A stretch of 64,000 nucleotides of DNA from CAJXVA01 sp963761755 (GTDB taxonomy: Bacteria > Myxococcota_A > Polyangia > Nannocystales > Nannocystaceae), in the NCBI GenBank assembly GCA_963761755.1, contig CAVXIC010000012.1, positions 978,380 to 1,042,379 of the forward strand, read 5' to 3'. Below the pieces are notes generated by a model that did no database searches, was not told where the DNA came from, and worked only from the letters and a program-made list of their open reading frames with translations. Shown here one piece after another: positions 1-6,753 of this stretch (its first letter is position 1; every line of letters starts with the position of its first letter). A program made the position numbers and the translations under genes.

Positions 1-1432
1 GCATGACCTGCTGCTGTGTTTCTTCGCCGGTCCCCTCGAGGCTGGCTGGAACTCCTAGTGCTGTTTGTAGGTCGAGGAGTTCGTCCGCGCTCCATGCGGG
101 GATGTCCGTTGTCTCGTAGCCCTGGGCAAGGAGTGCGGCTAGATGTGGTCCCGGCTGCGAGCCCAACAGCATCGCAACAGACGGTGGGAGCTTGAGTCCG
201 GCGAGTACCTCGACAATGCTGGTCTCCCCCCCGCTGAGCGTTTGGCTGGATGCTCGAACTCGCTCGATATGATCCAGTCCGTCGATGATGATGACGACTT
301 CGTCAGATCCGCTTGCAGCTGCCTCGAGGACGCGCTCCAGTTCATCAGCGGTCGATGCGAACCGATTCGCCTTCGATTCACGCAGTTCCGGAGCTGCGTC
401 CACGAGTCCTGCGATGAGGTTGCCTAGCAGAGCATCTTGCCGGACGCGTAGCTCCGTTTGAGCGTCGCCCGGTTGGAGGTAGCAGTAGTGCCGCGTCACG
501 ATGGCCCCGCGCTCTCGCAGCGTGTCCGCCAGTTCGGTCAGAGCCCACGACTTTCCAGCTCCGGGCGCGCCCGTGACGATATGCTTGCCTCCGGGTGTTG
601 CGAGTCGCAGCATTCGATCCCGGGCCTTCGGCCTCTGTTGCAGGACGCTCCTGTCGATCGGGTACTGCTGCGCCACGCGTCCGTAGTCGGTCCGAAGGTA
701 GAGCCCGGATTCGACGTCTCGTGCGGTCAACGTCGCACCACCCGAGCGCGCCTGGGTCACGAGTTCGATGGCGACCGCGGCCGTCTCTCGTGGGTCCTTG
801 TTATTCGGGTAGTGGGAGACGCCGACTTCCTCACTGAGCAACCGTAGGAGGGCGAGCTCGAGCGGGCCTGGGTTCAGGAGCGTCTGGACTGGCGGCACCC
901 CAACCTCGACCACAAGACGCTCGCAGAACGAGGCGAACTCCTCGTGCGTCGCGCCACCAAGGTTCATCTTCGGAGGTTGGCTGGCAGACCATATCGCTTC
1001 TGGCACCAGGTTGAATCGTTGCGTGTGGGTGCGTTCTATGAGCGGTGCCGCCGCCGACGGCAGGAGCATGCCTCGCAACTCGTCTTCGGGTGCACGCCAG
1101 GTCAGGTAAAGCCGATATTCAACCGCCGGATTCACGGAGACGTGCCTCCGATGAGCACTGAGCAGCGTACCCAGATTGATCTTCGAGCTGGCGTTCCGAA
1201 AGTCGCCGAGAGTTAGCAACTTCTCCGGGTTCTCGCTCAGCTTGGCTTGGACTCGGGTATTCGAGCCGTCCGTCCGCACGAGCACCAAATCGTCGAATGG
1301 GTCGCCGTCGAACGCTTTGCGGTCGACGTGTACTTGCGCAAACTTGCCGGTCAGCAATCTGGTGGCAAGGAGCGCACCCACCAGGTCTTGGTGGCGGTAG
1401 CCCGCGTGGGCAGAGCGAAGTCCAGAGTTCAT
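1..1432 (-). CDS. STAND-type NTPase with N-terminal PD-(D/E)XK nuclease-like domain, partial
   Basis: Only the first 477 codons are visible; the gene runs off the left edge. Residues 10-70 fit the N-terminal nuclease-like domain of many phage-defence ATPases: GYRHQDL, then FDDLV (Asp47/48), then VQAKLS (Gln62, Lys64). This is the D-x(n)-QxK layout of PD-(D/E)XK nucleases of the Cap4/DUF4297/Mrr type. A P-loop ATPase follows, with Walker A GAPGAGKS at 288-295 and Walker B VVIIIDGLDH at 379-388; the DGLDH form is typical of STAND/NACHT-like ATPases. The missing C-terminus would be the sensor in such proteins. The ATG has GAGG five bases upstream. Its place beside an integrase at a tRNA supports a defence role, but this is inferred; the exact family (Avs-like or other) cannot be fixed from a partial protein. 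Confidence 0.72.
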   Translation of the reverse strand, partial: MNSGLRSAHAGYRHQDLVGALLATRLLTGKFAQVHVDRKAFDGDPFDDLVLVRTDGSNTRVQAKLSENPEKLLTLGDFRNASSKINLGTLLSAHRRHVSVNPAVEYRLYLTWRAPEDELRGMLLPSAAAPLIERTHTQRFNLVPEAIWSASQPPKMNLGGATHEEFASFCERLVVEVGVPPVQTLLNPGPLELALLRLLSEEVGVSHYPNNKDPRETAAVAIELVTQARSGGATLTARDVESGLYLRTDYGRVAQQYPIDRSVLQQRPKARDRMLRLATPGGKHIVTGAPGAGKSWALTELADTLRERGAIVTRHYCYLQPGDAQTELRVRQDALLGNLIAGLVDAAPELRESKANRFASTADELERVLEAAASGSDEVVIIIDGLDHIERVRASSQTLSGGETSIVEVLAGLKLPPSVAMLLGSQPGPHLAALLAQGYETTDIPAWSADELLDLQTALGVPASLEGTGEETQQQVM

Positions 1433-1798
1433 CGGGCCTCCTGGTCGCGCGGCTCAGATTCTTCGGACGCGGAGACTCTCTCCACTCGCCTCCGCGGTCG
1501 CCACGACCATGATGCCGTGGGCTCGTGCAATTGGCCCGCGGAATCGAGCGCGGGCTCCGGCTCGACGGTCAGACTTCCGCAGGTTTTTTCACCCCCGAAA
1601 TCCGCTTGTTTGGGCGGTAAAGTGCCGAATACGGCCTCTAAACCACCGCCAGGCGTTGATATTCTGGTCAAATCGGTCTCTTTTCGTACCAAACCCTCGA
1701 ATTCGGGGCTCCACCGGGAAGAACGACCACCGCCCCCCGTTCAGCGGCGGGACTGAAAACCGCGGGCGTCCGTCATCGCGGCATGACACCCCGAATAC
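1433..1798. other. Intergenic region between divergent island genes
   Basis: No convincing gene. The stretch separates the divergent ATPase and excisionase-like genes and should hold both promoters. It is less GC-rich than its surroundings, especially 1620-1700. No hairpin, repeat or clear -35/-10 pair could be assigned. Confidence 0.4.
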
Positions 1799-2074
1799 AT
1801 GCCCAATGAACGCGCCTGCCCGAAGCACCTCGCCCGCCTCCCTCCACACGCGATCTTGACGGTCCCAGAGGTCGCGGACCTGTTCCGCGTGAACACCAAG
1901 ACGATCTACGAGGCGGTCCGGATGGAGAAGCTCCCCGGTGCCTTCCGACTCGGCCGAGTCGTTCGCGTCCACGCCCCCACGCTCCTCGCCTGGCTTGAAG
2001 GGCGCGAGGCGACGGCAGAAGACGAGCTGCTACCCTCGCTGGGTGCTGACGGCCTGCGACCTACCAAGGAGTAG
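1799..2074 (+). CDS. Excisionase-type helix-turn-helix DNA-binding protein
   Basis: A 91-residue protein with a single winged-helix/MerR-like domain at about residues 19-70: LTVPEVADLFRVNTKTIYE forms the helix-turn-helix and FRLGRVVRVHAPTLLAWLEG the wing and last helix. This matches the small excise/DNA-binding family that acts as recombination directionality factor or repressor in integrative elements. Its stop lies 4 bases before the integrase start, so the two are almost certainly co-transcribed and it probably controls integration versus excision. No good ribosome site is seen before the ATG; the next in-frame start option is far into the domain. Confidence 0.75.
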   Translation: MPNERACPKHLARLPPHAILTVPEVADLFRVNTKTIYEAVRMEKLPGAFRLGRVVRVHAPTLLAWLEGREATAEDELLPSLGADGLRPTKE

Positions 2075-2078
2075 CCCT

Positions 2079-3161
2079 ATGGGGGTCAGCAAGGTCCGCG
2101 TACGCGGCCGCCTGCAATGGCGAGCCCGCGTACGCATAGGCGGTGTCACGAAGACCGCCTATCGCCGACGGCGCGATGAAGCGCTGGAGGCCGAACAACA
2201 ACTACGCAAAACACTGGCGGGGGAGCACGTCCCTACGCGCAGAGAGGAGAGCATCACATTTGCCGAGCACTGGAACGAGTACCTCCGGGATGCGGCAGCC
2301 ACGACCAACAAACCCAGCACGCTTCGAGAGAAGCGCTCTGCCTACCTCGACCACCTGGGCCCATACTTCGGGCCGATGCCGCTGCGCTCGATCGGCGTTC
2401 GCGTCATCGACCGCTTTCGTGCCCAGCTGCTCGGGAAGGTCAGCCCCAAGACGACGAACAACATCCTCGCGGTTCTCCGGCACTCGCTGGTGATCGCGGC
2501 CCGCTGGGAACGGATCCCTGCGGTTCCGCATCTGGAGTTCGCCCGCACGGTCCAGCCGCCGATTCCGTTTTCTCGACTTCGAGGAAGCGCTTCGTCTCCG
2601 CGAGGGCGCACGCGAAGATCCAATGGGCTCCGCCATGATCACGCTCGCCCTCAACACGGGACTTCGGATCGGAGAACTCCGCGCGCTCCGTGGGACGCGG
2701 TGGATCTCAAAGCTGGACGGCTACACGTCCGACAAGCGGCCTCGCGCAACGAGGTCGAAACCCCGAAGAGCGGTCGCAGTCGCGAAGTCCCGCTCAACGA
2801 AACCGCCCGCGCTGCTCTCACGCGCTGGCGGCACCTGCGTGGCCCGTTCGTGTTCTGCAAGGACGACGGCCGCATGCTCACGCGCCACGAGGCCGACACG
2901 GTCCTGCGGCGCGCCCAACGAAGGGCAAGCGGCGGCTTGAGCTGGCACGCCCTGCGTCACACGTTCGCTTCGCATCTGGTGATGCGCGGCGTGCCGCTCA
3001 AGTCGGTCCAGGAATTCCTGGGCCACGCGTCGATCGAAATGACGATGCGCTACGCCCACCTCTCGCCGGCGATCAATCGCGACGCGGTGAAGGCGCTGGA
3101 CACCCCAGGTGGTGACACAAGTGGTGACAGCCTCGGCCCGACCACGAGAATCGGCAGCTAG
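2079..3161 (+). CDS. Tyrosine recombinase (island integrase) with out-of-frame catalytic segment
   Basis: Phage-type integrase of 360 residues: an N-terminal arm-binding region, a SAM-like core-binding domain at about 55-155, and a C-terminal catalytic domain with HALRHTFASHLVMRG (His-x-x-Arg) and the nucleophile region IEMTMRYAHLS (Tyr). The frame is open throughout, but about 40 codons (2571-2690) are read in the wrong frame. The +1 frame there encodes NTGLRIGELRAL, the box that carries the first catalytic Arg. An extra base in the T run at 2568-2571 and a missing base near 2690 explain this exactly. As written the protein lacks Arg I and should be inactive. It is either a decayed integrase or two sequencing indels. 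The start 4 bases after the excisionase gene is preferred to the upstream in-frame ATG at 1938. Confidence 0.85.
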   Translation: MGVSKVRVRGRLQWRARVRIGGVTKTAYRRRRDEALEAEQQLRKTLAGEHVPTRREESITFAEHWNEYLRDAAATTNKPSTLREKRSAYLDHLGPYFGPMPLRSIGVRVIDRFRAQLLGKVSPKTTNNILAVLRHSLVIAARWERIPAVPHLEFARTVQPPIPFSRLRGSASSPRGRTRRSNGLRHDHARPQHGTSDRRTPRAPWDAVDLKAGRLHVRQAASRNEVETPKSGRSREVPLNETARAALTRWRHLRGPFVFCKDDGRMLTRHEADTVLRRAQRRASGGLSWHALRHTFASHLVMRGVPLKSVQEFLGHASIEMTMRYAHLSPAINRDAVKALDTPGGDTSGDSLGPTTRIGS

Positions 3162-3179
3162 GTCACCCTAGCTGCCGAT
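3150..3179. repeat. Perfect 13-bp inverted repeat over the integrase stop codon
   Basis: ATCGGCAGCTAGG and its exact complement are separated by TCAC. The left arm contains the integrase TAG stop (3159-3161). No T-run follows on either strand; a run of five T follows the tRNA-Sec 3' end before the hairpin on the minus strand. It could block read-through between the convergent integrase and tRNA genes or be part of the recombination site. Confidence 0.7.
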
Positions 3180-3185
3180 CAAAAA

Positions 3186-3280
3186 CGGAAGCGCACAGGA
3201 ATCGAACCTGCCCGGGACGCTTCTCGCGCCCCATAACGGATTTGAAGTCCGCAGACAGCACCAGCACGTCAAGCGCTTCC
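3186..3280 (-). tRNA. selC: tRNA-Sec (anticodon TCA)
   Basis: The gene folds as a bacterial selenocysteine tRNA: an 8-bp acceptor stem (GGAAGCGC with GCGCTTCC), anticodon stem GCGGA/TCCGT around loop CTTCAAA (anticodon TCA), a 7-bp long variable arm (GGGGCGC/GCGTCCC) and a T-arm beginning GGGCAGGTTCGATTCCTGT, very close to E. coli selC. It is 95 nt without an encoded CCA; the discriminator is G and TTTTT follows. Presence of selC implies that the organism inserts selenocysteine at UGA, which needs selA, selB and selD elsewhere. The 3' end faces the integrase and is the probable island attachment site. Confidence 0.95.
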
Positions 3281-3331
3281 GCGGCGGAACCTAGCCGAGG
3301 CTTGGGTCCGCTGTCCAGGCGCGGGGGCGGA

Positions 3332-4036
3332 TCAAATGCAGGGCTCGCAGCCGGGGCGCTCTTCGCTCTCGAGGACCGGGTCGAAGACGGAGGCGGCCTT
3401 CTTTTGGAAGACGAACTTGGACGAGACGCCGTCGGAGCCGAAGACGCCGGCGGGCAGGGGTGTGTAGTCGACGGTCGCCGCGGTGCCGACGACTTCGGCC
3501 ACGGTGAGGTCGTGCACGCCGCCCTCGGGCGCGGGGTCGACGGGGGCCCCGCCGGAGTCGTCAGAGCCTCCGTCGGAGTCCGTCTCGGTCTCACCGCCGG
3601 CTTCGTCGGCGGCTTCGGGCTCCTTGCCCACCTTGACGATGGGGGGCATGCCACCGGCCTCGAACTGCAGCCAGGCCATCTCGTCCTCGACGAAGTCGTA
3701 GCCGAAGCACTGGCAGTACCACTGCGAGTCCGTGAAGCCGCGGCACTCGGAGTTCTGCGGGGTGGAGTTCTCGCGGTTGGAGCACATCGCGGTCTGCACC
3801 ACGTCGTTCTCGCGATCGAACTTCATCAGGAAGGTGCCGGCGCGGTTGCCCGAGAGGCTCTCGAGCCCCGAGCCGCTGAGGGCCAGCGACGTCAGCTCCC
3901 ACACGCCGTCTTCTTCGAAGAGGGTGCCCGGCCCCGGATCGTCGGCGCAGGCGGTCGCCACGAGCATGGTCGCGACGAGAGCACCATGAATCAGGGAACG
4001 GAAGGCAGACGGGCGTCGAGGGGCGGAGGTGAACAT
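3332..4036 (-). CDS. Exported lipoprotein of unknown function
   Basis: A 234-residue protein with a lipoprotein signal peptide ending MLVATAC (Cys30), chosen with the ATG at 4036 because the upstream in-frame extension does not look like a leader. The mature part has a folded region (about 40-130) with four cysteines in the CRGF-to-CQCFG stretch, a Glu/Asp/Gly/Ser linker (about 140-175) and a C-terminal part ending in a Cys-x-x-Cys. No family was recognised. It stands alone between the tRNA and dnaJ and is divergent from dnaJ. Linkers of this type are common in lipoproteins of large-genome myxobacteria. Confidence 0.72.
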   Translation of the reverse strand: MFTSAPRRPSAFRSLIHGALVATMLVATACADDPGPGTLFEEDGVWELTSLALSGSGLESLSGNRAGTFLMKFDRENDVVQTAMCSNRENSTPQNSECRGFTDSQWYCQCFGYDFVEDEMAWLQFEAGGMPPIVKVGKEPEAADEAGGETETDSDGGSDDSGGAPVDPAPEGGVHDLTVAEVVGTAATVDYTPLPAGVFGSDGVSSKFVFQKKAASVFDPVLESEERPGCEPCI

Positions 4037-4110
4037 GGGGCAGGTCAGGGCCACGTTGGGCCGGACGCAAGGTACCACACACAGACTGGGTCCAAGGTGG
4101 GGCCGGCCCG

Positions 4111-4139
4111 TTGACAGGGGGCCGACCGATGCTTAGCTT
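4111..4139 (+). promoter_or_regulatory. Promoter of dnaJ with perfect -35 box
   Basis: TTGACA at 4111-4116, 17-bp spacer, then TAGCTT at 4134-4139, which is 9 bases before the GTG start of dnaJ. Transcription would begin at or next to the start codon. Confidence 0.55.
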
Positions 4140-4148
4140 CCGCGCGCG

Positions 4149-5270
4149 GTGTCCGCGAAGCGAGATTACTACGAGGTCCTGGGTGTATCCCGAGAGGCGG
4201 GGGCCAGCGAGGTCAAACGTGCGTACCGCAAGTGCGCCATGAAGTTCCATCCGGATCGCAATCCGGGGGACGCGGAGGCCGAGGAGCTCTTCAAGGAGGC
4301 TGCCGAGGCCTTCGAGGTGCTCAGCGACGGTCAAAAGCGCGAGCTGTATGACCGTTACGGCCACGACGGTCCGTCACAGGCGGGCTTCTCGGGCTTCTCG
4401 GGCACCGACGAGGTGTTCTCTCACTTCGGCGACCTGTTCGGCGACCTGTTCGGCAACCTGGGCTTCGGGTCGCGCCGCGGGGGCGCGCGCCGGGGCGCGG
4501 ACATGAAGGTCGAGCTCTCGGTCGGGCTCAGCGACGCCTTCGAGGGTGGCGAGCACGACATCACCGTCGCGCGGCCCGAGGCGTGCGACTCCTGCGACGG
4601 TTCGGGCTCCGAGGCCGGGTCCTCACCGCAGACCTGTCCCCAGTGCAATGGCCAGGGGCAGGTGATCCATCGCCAGGGGTTCTTCACCCTGCAGACCACC
4701 TGCCCCGCATGTCGAGGGCAGGGCAAGGTCATCACCAACCCTTGCGGCGACTGCAGCGGCACCGGCACCGTCGAGCGCGAGTCCACGCTGACGATCAACG
4801 TGCCCGCCGGCATCGACGACGGGCAGACCCTGCGGATCCAAGGTCGCGGCATGCCCGGCGGCGGCGGAGGACCTCCGGGCAACCTCTACGTCGTCGTCCG
4901 CGTCAAAGACGACCCGCGCTTCGTTCGCGACGAGTTCGACATCCACAGCAACGTCATCGTCACCATGTTCCAAGCGGCGATCGGCTGCGACGCCGAGGCC
5001 GACACCCTCGAGGGCAAGGTGGACGTCGACATCGAGCCCGGCACCCAGCCCGGCGCCACGATCAAGCTCAAGGGCAAGGGCATGCCGGTGCTCGGTCGGG
5101 GCCGCGGTCGCGGGGATCACATCGTGCACATCGAGGTCCGGGTGCCCGACGACCTGAGCGACGAACATCTCATCGCGCTTCAGAAGATCGCCGAGGAGCG
5201 CGACGAGGACATCTCCAAGGGGTCCTCGGGCTTCTTCGGGTTCGGCAAGAAGCGACGCAAGCGAGGCTGA
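4149..5270 (+). CDS. dnaJ: Chaperone protein DnaJ
   Basis: Full-length type I Hsp40 of 373 residues, the co-chaperone that delivers unfolded proteins to DnaK and stimulates its ATPase. The J-domain occupies 1-72 with HPD at 34-36. A Gly/Phe-rich segment (about 75-118) follows, then four zinc-binding CxxCxGxG modules (Cys146/149, 163/166, 185/188, 199/202) and the C-terminal substrate-binding domains. Start is GTG, supported by the promoter 9 bases upstream. The next gene begins 4 bases after the stop, so dnaJ is probably co-transcribed with an M48 protease, a plausible protein-quality pairing. No dnaK or grpE adjoins it; a separate Hsp70/J pair lies at 34305-36487. Confidence 0.95.
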   Translation: MSAKRDYYEVLGVSREAGASEVKRAYRKCAMKFHPDRNPGDAEAEELFKEAAEAFEVLSDGQKRELYDRYGHDGPSQAGFSGFSGTDEVFSHFGDLFGDLFGNLGFGSRRGGARRGADMKVELSVGLSDAFEGGEHDITVARPEACDSCDGSGSEAGSSPQTCPQCNGQGQVIHRQGFFTLQTTCPACRGQGKVITNPCGDCSGTGTVERESTLTINVPAGIDDGQTLRIQGRGMPGGGGGPPGNLYVVVRVKDDPRFVRDEFDIHSNVIVTMFQAAIGCDAEADTLEGKVDVDIEPGTQPGATIKLKGKGMPVLGRGRGRGDHIVHIEVRVPDDLSDEHLIALQKIAEERDEDISKGSSGFFGFGKKRRKRG

Positions 5271-5274
5271 CCCG

Positions 5275-6753
5275 GTGACGCGCGCCGCTGGGTGGATGCT
5301 CGCGGGGGCCCTCGGAGCGGCGGCCTGCTCCCTCAACCCGGCCACCGGGCGGGTGCAGGCGTTCCTGATCAGCGAGCGCGAGGAGGTCGAGCTGGGGCGC
5401 GAGGCCGACGCCGAGATCACCTCGTCCATGCGCATGCTCGAGGACGCGCCGCAGCTGGTCGCCAAGGTCGAATCGGTCGGCAAGGAGATCGCCGACGCCT
5501 CCGAACGCCCGCAGCTGCCGTGGACCTTTCGCGTGCTCGACGATCCCGCCGTCAACGCCTTCGCGCTGCCCGGTGGCTTCGTCTACGTCACCCGCGGTCT
5601 GCTGACGCATCTGGACTCCGCCGACGAGCTCGCCGCGGTGCTAGGGCACGAGGCTGGGCACGTGACCGCCCGGCACGGGGCCGTCAAGCTCCGCAAGACC
5701 AACGTCGCTCGGCGCAGCGTCGGCGTGTTTCGGATCGTCGATCCGGGCCTGCGGCACATCGGCGGCTTTGCAGCGGGGATCGCTGGGCTCGCGCTGCTCA
5801 AGTACAGCCGCGACGACGAGTTCCAGGCCGACGACCTCGCGCTGCGCTACGTCAGCGCGACCGGGTACGCACCCGGCGGGGTCCCCGAGGTCTTCGGCGT
5901 GCTCGCGGGCGTCGCGCAGACCCAAGGTCAGGTGCCCGCCTGGATGTCCACGCACCCCGAGCCCAAGCTCCGCCAGCGGCGGGTCGCCCAACGGCTCGGC
6001 GTGTCCGGACTCGAGCAGCCCGATCCGCAGTGGCTCGCGCTGCTCGAGGGCGTGGTCTACGGCCGCGACGCGCGGGATGGGTTCATGCAGGGGCAGGACT
6101 ACGTGCAGCCTCGGGCTGCGTTTCGCGTCGAGCTGCCGCCGGAGTGGACCGCTGCGGTGCAGAGCTCCGGCGTCATCGCGCTGGCCCCCGACGAGGACGC
6201 CGTGTTCGTGCTCGGCCCCAGCAGCAAGCCGTCCGCCGACGAAGCCCTCGAGGCGTTCTTTGCCGATTCGAAGACCTCCCGCGGCGAGCAGTGGGAGGGC
6301 AACGTCGGTGGCGGACGCATGGTGTCCTGCGCGTTCTCGATCTCGGGCAACGACGGCGGCCTCACCGGCTTGGTCGCATTCGTCGAGCACGGCGAGCAGG
6401 TCGTCGCGATGATCGCCGCCTCGAGTGCCGACACCTGGGCTTCGTACGCCGACGCCGTCGCCACCGCGGTGTCGAGCTTTCGAGCGCTGAAGGATCCCGC
6501 GCTGCGGGGCGTCGAGCCCACCCGGATTCGAATCGCGACGCTCCCCACCGAGACGACGATCGCGGCCTTCAATGCCCTGCAGCCCTCCGCGGTCCCCGTC
6601 GTCGAGCTCGCGCGAATCAACCATGTCACGGCGGACCAGCGGCTCCCGGCCGGACGGATGATCAAGCGCGTCGAGGGCTTCAACGTCGAGGATGCGGAGA
6701 AGGAGCCCGCAGGGGCCCCCGAGACCGGGGCGCCGACTACTCCCCCGCCATGA
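5275..6753 (+). CDS. M48-family zinc metalloprotease, lipoprotein
   Basis: Predicted envelope protease of 492 residues. The leader MTRAAGWMLAGALGAAAC ends in a lipobox with Cys18, so the protein is probably anchored in the periplasmic face of a membrane. The M48 domain (about 35-240) has LGHEAGHVTARH, with the HExxH zinc site at 125-129, and a third ligand Glu in DDEFQADDLA (Glu182), as in BepA/YfgC and Oma1-like peptidases. The long C-terminal half (about 260-492) has no recognised family. The GTG start 4 bases behind dnaJ suggests translational coupling. The 3' end overlaps the convergent pruA gene by 17 bp. Confidence 0.9.
   Translation: MTRAAGWMLAGALGAAACSLNPATGRVQAFLISEREEVELGREADAEITSSMRMLEDAPQLVAKVESVGKEIADASERPQLPWTFRVLDDPAVNAFALPGGFVYVTRGLLTHLDSADELAAVLGHEAGHVTARHGAVKLRKTNVARRSVGVFRIVDPGLRHIGGFAAGIAGLALLKYSRDDEFQADDLALRYVSATGYAPGGVPEVFGVLAGVAQTQGQVPAWMSTHPEPKLRQRRVAQRLGVSGLEQPDPQWLALLEGVVYGRDARDGFMQGQDYVQPRAAFRVELPPEWTAAVQSSGVIALAPDEDAVFVLGPSSKPSADEALEAFFADSKTSRGEQWEGNVGGGRMVSCAFSISGNDGGLTGLVAFVEHGEQVVAMIAASSADTWASYADAVATAVSSFRALKDPALRGVEPTRIRIATLPTETTIAAFNALQPSAVPVVELARINHVTADQRLPAGRMIKRVEGFNVEDAEKEPAGAPETGAPTTPPP

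Larger units (their letters stand above)
1..3185. mobile_element. Integrase-proximal end of a genomic island at tRNA-Sec
   Basis: A tyrosine integrase and an excisionase-like gene lie directly against the 3' end of a selenocysteine tRNA gene, with a defence-type ATPase beyond them. Integrases that use a tRNA 3' end as attachment site normally sit next to it, so this is read as one end of an island whose other end and second att copy lie left of the window. The tRNA itself is intact. The island genes do not share the TANNNT-before-start layout of the core genes, and the intergenic stretch before the excisionase gene is visibly richer in A/T. Boundaries other than the tRNA junction are not visible. 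Confidence 0.65.

Noticed and set aside
1938..2078. Upstream ATG at 1938 as integrase start
   Set aside because: It overlaps the excisionase-like gene in another frame and the added residues are not integrase-like; ATG 2079 fits the family N-terminus.
3163..3654. Open frame on the minus strand covering the tRNA-Sec gene
   Set aside because: It is Pro/Ser/Arg-rich, shadows the lipoprotein gene and runs through a structured tRNA; no protein features.
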